Shown: positions 10,011 through 20,500 of the stretch, piece after piece | Layout of the letters: each line of letters starts with the position of its first letter | Position numbering within the stretch: position 1 is the first letter of the stretch | Source of the DNA: Microcoleus sp. bin48.metabat.b7b8b9.023 | Lineage (GTDB): Bacteria > Cyanobacteriota > Cyanobacteriia > Cyanobacteriales > Microcoleaceae | Assembly: GCF_013299185.1 (NCBI RefSeq) | Contig: NZ_JAAFKG010000005.1 | Span: 32,858 to 96,857 of the forward strand | Direction: 5' to 3' | DNA: 64,000 bases | Notes under the pieces: generated by a model | Told to the model about the DNA's origin: nothing | The model's database searches: none | What the model saw: only the letters and a program-made list of their open reading frames with translations | Made by a program: the position numbers and the translations under genes

Positions 10011-11522
10011 CTAAAGATAATCCGCTGCTGGTTGGAGGCGGTATTGTTCGCGGACACTCAATAACTTAGTCTTTGAACCATTTGGTTCTAATGCTTCCGT
10101 GAGCCAAAGCTCTTGTTGATGCTTGAGGTTTATAGCCCGCCGGATTTCTTTCACCCCATCACGAGAAATACCTAGCTTATCTGCCATCTGGTTATGAAGA
10201 TGCAATTCTGACCAATCAATTTTGCCATCAGCAACGGCAATCTCCCAAGCTGTACATAATATTAGGCGATGCTTTAGTCGCTCTTTCTTGCTTTGACTAC
10301 AACTTTTTTCCCGATGTTCCTCATCAAAAGGAATACTCGTTTTCATGATTTCATCAAAACTATGCCGTTGTTCTATGGCTTTCCGAACCAAATCTCGCTC
10401 TTCCTTTCTCATACCGGAGGTAGTCATCAATCTATCTATACTATCTTTCTCCTTGTCATCTAATTCACCGTCAATCCAAGCCATTGGTAAAGCAGCCATG
10501 ATTCTTTCTGATAAAAACTTGCTCATCTTGGCAGCTTCTTCTTGATTTTTCCATCCCGTTAGACCGCTGTAAATCCCGACAGTTGCTAATACTCCCAGTC
10601 CAACAGGAGCAGCAAATGTTAGTAATGAGTAGTATCCTGCACTGACAACAATACCCGTTGAACTCCCCACCAAACCCCCAATCAAAGGAATGCTGTGGAT
10701 AGTTGTCCAAATACTAGCCGGCGCAAATACTGAGGTCGCAACTGCTGAAGCGCCAACACCAGCCAAGGCCCCTACAGTTGCACCTGTTCCTAGTGCAAAA
10801 GCATCTTTTGTCCAATCTTCGCCGTTATTTTGGTTTAATAAGTCTGCACTTATAGATTGATACTCGGCTTCGGAATTTTTACCAACATATAAATTCAATC
10901 CTTCTAATTCACGATCAATATAGCTTTGATAAGATTTATCACTAAAGTTGATGCCACGCTTACAGCCCTCTTCATAAATTTTCTGGCTAGCATCGTTAAT
11001 AGTGGATTTAACTTTATCCCACGATTTGCCAAAAATATCTTTTACCTCTTTAATATCAGTTTCTATGTCATTTAATCCAGCAAAACCTTCTGCTTTGAGT
11101 CGCTTTAAGTAATACCCTTTATTGATGGCAAAAATCATATCTAGAAGTGCCAGTGCAACTACCAGAGCAACAGCACCAGCGATTGGACTGGTAACAGCAC
11201 CGATTAGGGGTACACCCGTCCAAGGTATCAGAGAAGAAGCCATGAAAGTCACAATACTGCTAATTACCAGCAGTCCACCAGTAATAATTTTTCGCTCTTT
11301 GGCAGATGAGTCAATATCTGAATACAAAATTTTGAGGAGGCGAATATATGAAGGAATTTTGGGGATGCGAGTCAGAGCGAATTGGATCGCAGCAGCCAGT
11401 ACAGGAATTAAAAGAGCGAAAAGCACACTTAGTGCAGGTAAAACTATTTGAATGACAAAAGGAACAATAATTGGCATAAAAAATACTAGGGTAAGTGTAT
11501 CAATAGTTATTAACTGTAACAA
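10011..11522 (-). CDS. Multi-TM protein with C-terminal TerB-like helical domains
   Basis: Hydrophobic N-terminal half; two acidic TerB-like segments (ALPMAWIDGELDDKEKDSIDRLM and CTAWEIAVADGKIDWSELHLHNQMADKLGIS). Confidence 0.6.
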   Translation of the reverse strand: MLQLITIDTLTLVFFMPIIVPFVIQIVLPALSVLFALLIPVLAAAIQFALTRIPKIPSYIRLLKILYSDIDSSAKERKIITGGLLVISSIVTFMASSLIPWTGVPLIGAVTSPIAGAVALVVALALLDMIFAINKGYYLKRLKAEGFAGLNDIETDIKEVKDIFGKSWDKVKSTINDASQKIYEEGCKRGINFSDKSYQSYIDRELEGLNLYVGKNSEAEYQSISADLLNQNNGEDWTKDAFALGTGATVGALAGVGASAVATSVFAPASIWTTIHSIPLIGGLVGSSTGIVVSAGYYSLLTFAAPVGLGVLATVGIYSGLTGWKNQEEAAKMSKFLSERIMAALPMAWIDGELDDKEKDSIDRLMTTSGMRKEERDLVRKAIEQRHSFDEIMKTSIPFDEEHREKSCSQSKKERLKHRLILCTAWEIAVADGKIDWSELHLHNQMADKLGISRDGVKEIRRAINLKHQQELWLTEALEPNGSKTKLLSVREQYRLQPAADYL

Positions 11523-11668
11523 ATTTTTAATAATTATTCTTGTATAACAGATTACCGTTTTGGAATTAACAATAGTTTGATGTATAAAATATGTTGATAT
11601 TGTAAGACCGTGACTGTCTAAAATCTATATTTTTAGTAAGATGGGCATTGCCCACCCTACAATTAGTT

Positions 11669-13075
11669 TTAATTAGCTAAAGAAGTCTCGGTAATCGGAG
11701 TTTTATCTTCATCTATTTTCAATTCTGCCAACTTGTCCAAAATCTCCACAACTTCTCTTTCAAATATCACCTGAGCGCGATTAGTGCGCCCGCCGACGTA
11801 TAGCTTGCCATTTTTTTCCAAAGCCCAAATCTGCGAGTGAGAAAGATAGCTCATCATCACGCTCAGCATTAGCAACCCGAAGCCCGTATAAACGAGCGGA
11901 ATTCCTGGATCGGCTTTAATTTGCAATCCCGTGCTGCCAACAACTTCATCAATTGCCAGCATCACTCCGTTAACTTCCACCGCTGTACCGGCGCGAACTG
12001 TAGTTAACAATTTGCCATCCGTACCGTAGACTAACATTGTGCCTTGCAAGTCCTTTGCTAGCAGAGAAACTCCAGCACTCAAATCTGGTTTTGTCGGAAT
12101 CCAAGCACCCCAAATTCTGCCTTTACCTTGGGTGTCTAACTGAGCCATTGGCAATTGTAAAACCGGGCTTTTGTTGAGGCGAACTCGCACGGCGGCTAGG
12201 CTCCAATCTGCTTGATAAAAGGTGACTCCCCGGTATCTGAGGGGCTCGTTAACGTGAATGGTTTTGCGATCGACCTCTTGGCCTGTTTTGTCCAAAACTG
12301 ACAGATCCGAGTAAAATTGGTCGATCGCGCCGCTCGGACTATAATCGATCCAAAACCGATTCACACGCACCGACCAATCCTTCGGTATTTGCGGCCCAGC
12401 CCAAGGCCCAGCATCAGTGATATTCTGCACCTGAAAAGTTTCACCGCTAGGAACCATTTCTTGACCCATAAATCCAGTCATCGAGCCAAACATCGACCCA
12501 GCTAAAATAATTAGCATACTGGCGTGAACAATAATCGGGCCAACCTTACCAATTATGCCTTTGCGAGCATAAACTTTTTCACCTTCTCGAAATATGCGGT
12601 AACTTTTTTGCTGCAAAAGTTGTTCTAACGAACTTAAAGAACTTGTTTCTAATTCCGCACTGAGAGCTAACTTTTCAAACTGCTTCGGTTCTTCATAAAA
12701 TTTCCAGCGGCGGGCCAATTTTAAGGCCGGAAATTGCCTGGTAAAAGTGCAAGCTGTCAAGCTGCTGCCGAACAAAATTAGGATTGACAAAAACCACCAA
12801 GTGCGGTAGACGTGGTCAAGTCCTGCAATTAGCACAACTTTCCAAGTTAGGAAGCCGAACAAAGCCGGGTGTTCTGGATAGTTGGATTGGTAAAATTCTA
12901 CAGATTGGCCTTGTTCGATGACGGTGCCGGAAATGCTGAAAAATGCGATCGCCAGCAGCAAGATAATTGCCAGCCGCAAATCTGCCAGCACTGGCAAAAG
13001 TTCTCGCTTGAAAAACTTTAGAGGCGCAGTCGCCCAATCAGATAGTTTGGATAGAAATACTTCTTTTAATGTCAT
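11669..13075 (-). CDS. ccs1: Cytochrome c biogenesis protein Ccs1/ResB
   Basis: 468 aa; [41 protein letters not shown]...[32 protein letters not shown], typical of System II Ccs1. Confidence 0.93.
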   Translation of the reverse strand: MTLKEVFLSKLSDWATAPLKFFKRELLPVLADLRLAIILLLAIAFFSISGTVIEQGQSVEFYQSNYPEHPALFGFLTWKVVLIAGLDHVYRTWWFLSILILFGSSLTACTFTRQFPALKLARRWKFYEEPKQFEKLALSAELETSSLSSLEQLLQQKSYRIFREGEKVYARKGIIGKVGPIIVHASMLIILAGSMFGSMTGFMGQEMVPSGETFQVQNITDAGPWAGPQIPKDWSVRVNRFWIDYSPSGAIDQFYSDLSVLDKTGQEVDRKTIHVNEPLRYRGVTFYQADWSLAAVRVRLNKSPVLQLPMAQLDTQGKGRIWGAWIPTKPDLSAGVSLLAKDLQGTMLVYGTDGKLLTTVRAGTAVEVNGVMLAIDEVVGSTGLQIKADPGIPLVYTGFGLLMLSVMMSYLSHSQIWALEKNGKLYVGGRTNRAQVIFEREVVEILDKLAELKIDEDKTPITETSLAN

Positions 13076-13230
13076 TGGTAATTGTGAAGTCAGTTGTCAG
13101 TTGTCAGTTTGTAGGGGCGGTGCCCCCGTGCCCGCCCTCTTCGTTGTCAGCAGTCATCAGACAAATGGAAGAAAGAAGAAGGAAGGAAGAAAATATTATT
13201 TTGATTGACAAATATTTAATCAATTGTAAA

Positions 13231-13260
13231 CTCTTTCTTTCTTTCTTTCTTTCTTTCTTC
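13231..13260. repeat. (TTTC)n microsatellite
   Basis: ctttctttctttctttctttctttcttc. Confidence 0.9.
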
Positions 13261-13364
13261 GTGTTCTTAGCGTCTTCGCGGTTCATTCAAAAAAAATTAG
13301 TTCTCGAATCCTGTAATGATTGCTATATCTTTAAATAAGGACGTTCAGCCCGAACCATCGAACC

Positions 13365-14096
13365 TTAGGCGGGAAGTATGCGAGAAAGCAGAGAGAACAC
13401 GCCAAATCCTACTAACAAAACGCCACTAACAGGCGTAATCCAACTCGACCAACGGCGCAATTCTAACAACTTTTTAATGCTCGCGGTAAAAGTACCTGCT
13501 ACAATCAGCGGAGCCACGTAGCCCGCAGCGTAAAACAGCAGTAACACACCACCTAAAACTAGATCTCCCGTTTTGGAAACCCAAGCTAAGAGGGTAGCTA
13601 AAACCGGCGTACTGCACGGAGAAGCTACTAAACCAAAAGTTAAGCCTAATAAGTACGATCGCACGCCCGCAGGCAAATCTTTCGGAACCCAGCCCACAGC
13701 GTCAAAAGACGGCATTTGTAAGGGTAAGGCTTCCAGTAAATTCAGCCCCATTAAAATCGCGATTATGCTCACAACGATCGGCAAACCCAGACCAATTTTG
13801 CCATAAACTTGACCAGCAAATGATGCTACAATGCCTAAACCCGCAAGAGTTGTCGCCAATCCCAAGGCAAACCATGCCGACTGGGCAGCAGCTTGCAGGC
13901 GGCTTTTTGCTTCGTATCCGCCGATGTAGCCGATCGTGATTGGCAACATCGAAAGCATACAGGGCGTCAAGCTCGTTAGCAACCCTGCCAGAAAAATCAC
14001 TCCGACACTGACTAAACTCAGGTGTGTCAGTTGAGTGTTTACTAAATTATTAGCAAATTGTGCGAGTTGATAAAGTTGGGTTTGCAGGGTTTCCAT
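13365..14096 (-). CDS. ccdA: Cytochrome c biogenesis transmembrane protein CcdA
   Basis: 243 aa; LAGLLTSLTPCMLSMLPITIGYIGGYE and FGLVASPCSTPVLATLLAWVS motifs; upstream of ccs1 on the same strand. Confidence 0.93.
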   Translation of the reverse strand: METLQTQLYQLAQFANNLVNTQLTHLSLVSVGVIFLAGLLTSLTPCMLSMLPITIGYIGGYEAKSRLQAAAQSAWFALGLATTLAGLGIVASFAGQVYGKIGLGLPIVVSIIAILMGLNLLEALPLQMPSFDAVGWVPKDLPAGVRSYLLGLTFGLVASPCSTPVLATLLAWVSKTGDLVLGGVLLLFYAAGYVAPLIVAGTFTASIKKLLELRRWSSWITPVSGVLLVGFGVFSLLSRILPA

Positions 14097-14524
14097 CGGT
14101 CGATTTTAGATTTTAGATTTTAGATTTTAGATTTTAGATTGACTCCGGTGTCATCGAATTGAGATTTTAGATTTTAGATTGACTCTACAGATGAATCTGG
14201 GATGTTCAACTAAATATCTAATTTTTTGGCTTCTCCACGACTTAAGTCGGGGCTTATATCCCTATGCGGGTGAGTTCCGGCGAGTGTGATGTTCTGGCTA
14301 TGTTGAAAATTGTAACAGATTCGGGTCGCTTCGGTTGAAGATTTGAGATGTGAGCGCGATCGACTGGTTGAGAGTGGAAAGGGCGATCGCGAAATGCGAT
14401 AATAGACTTGTTGCAAAAATAGCTAGGACGGGTTCGCCAGCCCATCCACAATTTTTTTTTCTTGTGGGATGGACATCGGGAACAGAAAACCTGCCGTGTA
14501 ACTCACATCTTGCAGCATTTTCAA

Positions 14525-14589
14525 GAACAGGCAAGATGCCTGTTCCACAAAAGATGAATTTTCTTGTGGAACAGGCATCTTGCCTGTTC
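14525..14589. repeat. Inverted repeat / MITE-like hairpin element
   Basis: gaacaggcaagatgcctgttccacaa ... ttgtggaacaggcatcttgcctgttc: about 26-bp arms with a short loop. Confidence 0.85.
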
Positions 14590-14687
14590 ATAAAGGGCTT
14601 ATTGACATTGGTGCAAGATCTCAGGTGTAACCTAGCCGGACATACAGAGGCGAGATAATTGGGAAAATTGCGGCGTCTGAGGGCCTG

Positions 14688-15593
14688 TCAATACATTAAC
14701 AGATCGAGCAATTCTTGTGTAATAGGAAAACCAGTCTGACGCTCAAAATGTACAAACATCGGACTAGGATTTGCCTCTAAAAATACATACTCGCCCGTTG
14801 GCTTGACACGCCAATCAATCGCAGTCCACTCTAGCATAAATGCCTGGGATATTGCCAAACATTGTTTGCGAACAGCTTCGGGCAAATCTATGGGAATTAG
14901 CTCCGCCTCCAAATCTTCCCGAAAGTCCAACGCTGGACTGCGAATTTCGGCAGTATAGACTGATTCACCAATCACATAACTGCGAATGTTTGTCCCAGGA
15001 ATATACTCTTGAATGGTGACTGGAGAAATACTCAAAGCCATGGTTAACCGATTAAGTTCCAAATGCGCCTCTGTCACCAACTTGGTATGAGCACCACCAT
15101 AAACAGGCTTAAAAATTACTTTTTGGTGGACTTCGACAAATTCCCTAACTTCCTGTGGATGGTTACTGATTAACGTTGTAGGAATCGTCACACCTATTTG
15201 TTTTGCCTTGCTCAGTTGTAGGGGTTTTTCTTTGTGAAATTGGTATGCCTGCCAGGAATTAACCCACCGAGTCCCACAAGCTTGCATTAGCGATCGCATT
15301 GTACTCATTGAATCATTAAATGCGACCTGCTGTTGGTTGAAATCTTTTAAAGGTGGAACGGAAACACCGGAGAAATTGCGCCAAAATACACTGTGAATAT
15401 CGTCGAGATTCAAGCGACGACCGGACGGTAGCGTCAAGCATCCTACCTGGGTGTCAGGTCGCCAAGACAGGCGTAACTGTTTCGGAAACAAGCTGGTATC
15501 CAAATAATCTACTGCTGCACCGGCTTGGGTGAGAGCATTCTTCATATGAGCAGCATGAGCATCTGAAGCATCACCCAAAATTAAAATATTCAT
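14688..15593 (-). CDS. ATP-grasp ligase, probable graspetide (omega-ester RiPP) macrocyclase, MvdC/MvdD-like
   Basis: MNILILGDASDAHAAHMKNAL...VFWRNFSG...RWVNSWQAYQFHKEKPLQLSKAKQIGVTIPTTLISNHPQEVREF...IFKPVYGGAH...TIQEYIPGTNIRSYVIG...IDWRVKPTGEYVFLEANPSPMFVHFERQTGFPI: ATP-grasp fold (KPVYGG, EANPSP). Lies downstream of a TTxxxxEE precursor. Start placed at the internal Met of ORF 14688..15623. Confidence 0.88.
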   Translation of the reverse strand: MNILILGDASDAHAAHMKNALTQAGAAVDYLDTSLFPKQLRLSWRPDTQVGCLTLPSGRRLNLDDIHSVFWRNFSGVSVPPLKDFNQQQVAFNDSMSTMRSLMQACGTRWVNSWQAYQFHKEKPLQLSKAKQIGVTIPTTLISNHPQEVREFVEVHQKVIFKPVYGGAHTKLVTEAHLELNRLTMALSISPVTIQEYIPGTNIRSYVIGESVYTAEIRSPALDFREDLEAELIPIDLPEAVRKQCLAISQAFMLEWTAIDWRVKPTGEYVFLEANPSPMFVHFERQTGFPITQELLDLLMY

Positions 15594-16065
15594 GGGAAAC
15601 CTGAGAATTACAGATGCGGTCAAAACTTAGGCGTTCGGGTAGAAAACTTTCGCTTGAGCGTTCGGACTTTAGTCCAATAAAGTTCAGTTAATACTTTTTT
15701 ATTGTCATTGCGCTTCGGGAAAGCAATCGCAGTATATATTTTTACCATCATGGTTTTGCCTCTAGGACTTTGCGATCGGAACCGTATAGGACTTTGGTCA
15801 TCCAATCGATGCTAATTTTAGTCTTCCTTGTCAACATCTTTGGTAATTTAGGGAAATATTTTTTGACAACAACCCTGTTTTTTTGTGTTATTTCTAAATA
15901 CAAAAAGTGGCACCACTGGTTCCGAGTTGTTTCGAGAGTGTTGCAACTTTTTGGATATTCAAAAAACAATCAAATGACCCGATAAATTGGAAAGTCCCAT
16001 GACAGAAACGCTCTGAATAGTGCAGGACTTCGGCAAAATCTCTAAAAGTGTCAGCACTAATGAGA

Positions 16066-16371
16066 TTACCAATAAATGGGGCCTCCTCCACATTCAAACC
16101 AAGCCTTAGTGTAAGGGCCTCCACCCTCTTCACCTATAGCCATCGTAGTCATCGGAGGTTCAGTGGGAATAGGATGAGGAGATTCTCCTCCTTCACTTCC
16201 CGGACATGGAGCAGAGATACACACAATCCCGCCACCTTCTTCACCGAGAGCCAGAGTTGTGGCCCTAAGTCCACCGCCAACTTGAGCTGCTTGTTCATCA
16301 GTTAGCTGCTCTTCAAAATCTAAATCCATTGCTTCGAGGTCGGCAGCATCTAGATCAAAAGGATGATTCAT
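16066..16371 (-). CDS. Graspetide (plesiocin-type, TTxxxxEE) RiPP precursor peptide
   Basis: MNHPFDLDAADLEAMDLDFEEQLTDEQAAQVGGG | LRATTLALGEEGGG...PPMTTMAIGEEGGGPYTKAWFECGGGPIYW: acidic leader ending in GGG, two core motifs TTLALGEE and TTMAIGEE; same strand and upstream of an ATP-grasp gene. Confidence 0.85.
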   Translation of the reverse strand: MNHPFDLDAADLEAMDLDFEEQLTDEQAAQVGGGLRATTLALGEEGGGIVCISAPCPGSEGGESPHPIPTEPPMTTMAIGEEGGGPYTKAWFECGGGPIYW

Positions 16372-16727
16372 AACATTCTCCTAAGTGATTGCAAGATTAT
16401 TCACCTTTTCCAATAATCTAAATCATCAGGATAGAGTCATGTTGCCATTTTGGCAGGTTTCAAATTGAGCTAAGCAGACTCCAATAAGTTCTGGATTTAA
16501 ATCAGCCTGTAGATATCTTTATTAACCAAAGTGTGGTCTTAAAAATTTAAGTAGATAAATACACTAAACGCATCAGAAACCCGGTTTCTGCGAGAAATAT
16601 TGGTGTGGAAGCGCAGTATTTAAGAATAAACGGGGTTTCTCACCCGCGCGTGTAAATCCTAAAATATCAACAATTTGAGTTGGTAAATCAGCACCAACAC
16701 CAATATTCCTTGTCTGAGGTGCAATAC

Positions 16728-16766
16728 GATGAAAGCAATCTCTTTGAGGCTGAGATTGCTTTCATC
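16728..16766. terminator. Perfect 15-bp stem hairpin downstream of clpS
   Basis: gatgaaagcaatctc-tttgaggct-gagattgctttcatc; no clear T tract, so the terminator role is uncertain. Confidence 0.5.
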
Positions 16767-16823
16767 GCACGGCTCGCCCCGGAGAGATTTTGGTTAAAAT
16801 GTCTCCAGGATTGTCAATAGCAG

Positions 16824-17114
16824 TTAAGTGGACTCTAGGGGAGCCATTGTCAGCCCAGCACGGCTCAATTGCATATGATAAAGTTCTGCTTGCTCTTGCG
16901 GGCCAACCCAGACGGTGGCCTGGCCTTCGTTGTGGATTTGATCGGCGAGTTTCCAAGCTCGATCGCTCGTCATGCCTGGAATGTACTTAGTCAGACATTC
17001 CACAACGTGCTGAAATGTATTGAAATCGTCGTTGAGGACTATTACCCGATAATTTGGATAAGGCTTGCGGGTAACTTGACTCGATCGAACGGGTGCTATG
17101 GTTGGTGAAGAGGT
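16824..17114 (-). CDS. clpS: ATP-dependent Clp protease adaptor ClpS
   Basis: KPYPNYRVIVLNDDFNTFQHVVECLTKYIPGMTSDRAWKLADQIHNEGQATVWVGPQEQAELYHMQLSRAGLTMAPLE. Start at internal Met of ORF 16824..17195. Confidence 0.93.
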   Translation of the reverse strand, partial: TSSPTIAPVRSSQVTRKPYPNYRVIVLNDDFNTFQHVVECLTKYIPGMTSDRAWKLADQIHNEGQATVWVGPQEQAELYHMQLSRAGLTMAPLEST

Positions 17115-17585
17115 CATCGCGCGAACAGCCACTGATACTACAAAATTTGTAAATGAGTTACCTATAGCACTATAACACAACTTAATATTTTTCAACCGGA
17201 CTCGGCATTTACTACCCCCTTCGCGGATTTTAGATTTTAGATTCGGGAATGACTTACGGGATTTTGAATGGGAGGATCTCAGTTTTGCATTTACTAGAGT
17301 GCTATCCCCGAAGAGCGAGTGTTACAGCACTCGCGAGAGCGCGACAGCGCGCAATATAATAAAAAATGCTTTTTTCAAAAATGAGATGCTCCCTTTTGAA
17401 TTCCTCCTGTAGAATATCGGTTATTCGCAAACAGTATCAGGATTTTAGATTTTCTGTACGATAGCAACTGCATTGGCAATCCCATCTTCAGCTTGGATTT
17501 GCGCCGCCAGATTGGCGGCGCGTTAAGGCATTGTTTGATGTTATAGCCTGTTGAATCGCTTTTGTAAGTCGTTCAACTGAACAAC

Positions 17586-20500
17586 CTAAAGTTTTGCTAA
17601 GGCTCGATCGATATGCACTTTCATTTTTTCGGCCAAGACAGGGACATTGGGTTCTTGAAGAATACTTAGATGATCTCCAGGGATATCATATATGTCTAAT
17701 CCTCCAACTGCCAGATCCTTCCAGTTTTCCAAAGTGCTAAAGTGACTTTCATCCTTCGCTCGGAACAAAACCGCCCTGCCTGGATAAGGTTGTGGCTTGT
17801 AACTGTTGAAAGCGTAATTCCGAAACTCTACTCCAGGATCTACCTTATGATTATTAATCATCATGTCAGAAGTCGATTTAGTCTTCGATTTTAGGATCTT
17901 TTTTAACAAATAGGGAAGCCCTTGTTGGCGCAGCTTTTTGAGATGAAAAGCCAGCTTCTGGCTGAATGACAGTTTGTTTTTTCCTGGAATCGCACTATCC
18001 AAAAGACCCAGTAAAGCTACCTCCTCACCCTGTAAATGAAGTAGATGTGCCATTTCAAAGGCTACTAAGCCACCTAATGACTCACCCGCTAGGAGGTAAG
18101 GCCCTTTAGGTTGATGTTTTTGGATTTCTTTGAGATAGCGAGTTGCCATATCTGCAACACTCACTAAATCCGTTGGTGATTTGTCAAGTTTATCCTTTTG
18201 GAACATACTGACTTCCTCGTTGAGATAAACTCCATAACAGGTCTGGTCTTTGCCGAGGTGTCTTGACAAATCATAGTAAAGAAATATGCCGTAAATGAAG
18301 AATAAAGGTAGTTTGGAACTGCCTTCCTGAATCGTGACTAAAGCCTGTGCAGAAGACAAGCATCCTTCTTCGCGAAGGGTGTTAGCCAACTGCTGAATCG
18401 TTGGTGATTGGAAAAGAATAGCTAAAGATAGCTCTTTCTTGTAGGTTTCCTCTATTTCACGAATTAGCGATATCGCTAATAGGGAATGTCCTCCCAACTC
18501 GAAAAAATTATCTGTGGTACTGATGGGTGAAGTATGCAATACTTTTTCCCAAATCTTGATGAGTTGAATTTCCAAATCATCCTGGGGACGGGCCAATTCT
18601 CTTGGCTTTTCTTGCTGTACTTTATTTGTCGTCTCGGAGGGAGCGGGAGGATTGGGTGTGGCGGATTCGACTGGTTTTGCTTCGCGAGATTGTTCGGGTA
18701 CGGGTAGAGCTTTACGATCGACCTTACCATTAGGTGTTAGGGGTAGAGCTTCCAAGAAAACAAAGATAGATGGCACCATATATTCTGGTACGTACTCCTT
18801 GAGCAGACTTCGCAGTTCTTGGATGGTGGGGTTCTGATTGTTGAGGGAGACAATATAGCCTACTAGACGCTTGTCGCCTGGAACATCTTCCCTGACGATG
18901 ACCACCGCTTGCTGCACTTTGGGATCTTTGACCAAAACAGACTCGATTTCACCGAGTTCGATCCGAAAACCGCGAATTTTGACTTGAAAATCTAGGCGAC
19001 CCAAACACTCAATATTTCCATCTGGCAAATAACGCGCTAAGTCCCCCGTCTTGTAGATTCGTTCGCTTGGACGAAATGGATTAGGAATAAATCTCTCTGT
19101 GGTTAAATCGTCACGCTGCAAATAGCCCCGGGCTAATCCTGAACCACCAATATGTAATTCCCCAGCCACCCCAATGGGAACGGGTTGCAGGAGAGGATCT
19201 AAGATGTAGATATCGGTGTTGGCGATCGGCTTACCAATTAAAATTCGCTGTTCGGCATCTTTGACTTGATAAACCGTTGACCAAACTGTTGTTTCTGTCG
19301 GCCCGTACATATTCCAAAGTTCCGTACCTTTGGCTAACAATTGGGCAGCCAATTCTTTAGGCATGGCTTCCCCACCGCAGAGCATTTTCATCGGGGAGTT
19401 ACCTTCCCAACCCGATTCCAGCAATAATCGCCAAGTGGCTGGGGTAGCTTGCAATATCGTAATCCCCAATTGGACGATCGTCTTTAATAACTTTCTGCCA
19501 TCCATGGCAGCTTCCCGACTCAGGATGACAACCTGGGCTCCCACAGTCAGGGGTAAGTACAGTTCTAAGACTGCAATATCAAACGAGAGAGTGGTGACAG
19601 ACAGCAAAATATCCGCCTCACAAATTCCTGGTTGCTCGCGCATCGAACGTAAAAAATTGACTGCCCCGCGGTGAAGAACTTGTACGCCTTTGGGCTTACC
19701 CGTAGAACCAGACGTGTAAATGACGTAGGCCATGTTTTCTGGCGTAACATTTGCGATCGGTGTTTCGTGACTCTCTTGGACAATGAGAGACCAATCGGCA
19801 TCCACACAGATGACCAATGCTTCTTTGGCTGCTTTGGCAGGCAGGTTCTTGACAAGCTGCTGTTGTGTTAACAATACTTTGGCTTTGGAATTCTCGATCA
19901 TGTATTCGACGCGATCGTCCGGGTAGTTCGGATCTATGGGAACATAGGCTCCGCCCGCCTTCAGCACACCTAATAATCCCACCAGCATTTCCACAGAACG
20001 CTCGACACAAATGCCAACTAAATCATCTGGCTTTACCCCTTTTTTTTGTAAATAGTGGGCTAGTTGATTGGAGCGTTGATGCAGTTCTTGGTAAGTTAAT
20101 GTTTGACCTTCAAAGGAAACCGCTATTTTCTCTGGAGTTGCTTCTGCTTGTTGAGTCACTAAGTGGTGGAGACATCGATATTGTGACTCATCTATTTGAG
20201 TCTGATTCCATTCCACAAGCAACACATTTTTCTCTTTGTCTGGCAACAACGGCAATGCAGAAATCGGTTGTTCTGCATGAGCCACAATCCCAGCCAACAA
20301 AATCTGGAAATGCTCGTTCATTCGTTCAATGGTTTCTGCATCAAACAAATCCGTGCTGTAAGACCAACTCCCCTCCAATCCTTCGCTGGTTGGTTTTAAA
20401 AACAAAGTTAAGTCAAACTTCCCTTCGTTATTTTCAATCACCCAAGGACTTGCTGTTAATCTTGACACATCGATCGTTTGGAAGGGAATATTTTCCTCAA

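Noticed and set aside
15894-16133. 79 aa ORF overlapping the 3' end of the RiPP precursor
   Set aside because: Different frame, no core motifs, overlaps the better supported precursor; no RBS seen.
16048-16305. Plus-strand ORF across the RiPP precursor
   Set aside because: Antisense; the minus-strand ORF contains the TTxxxxEE cores and lies on the ligase strand.
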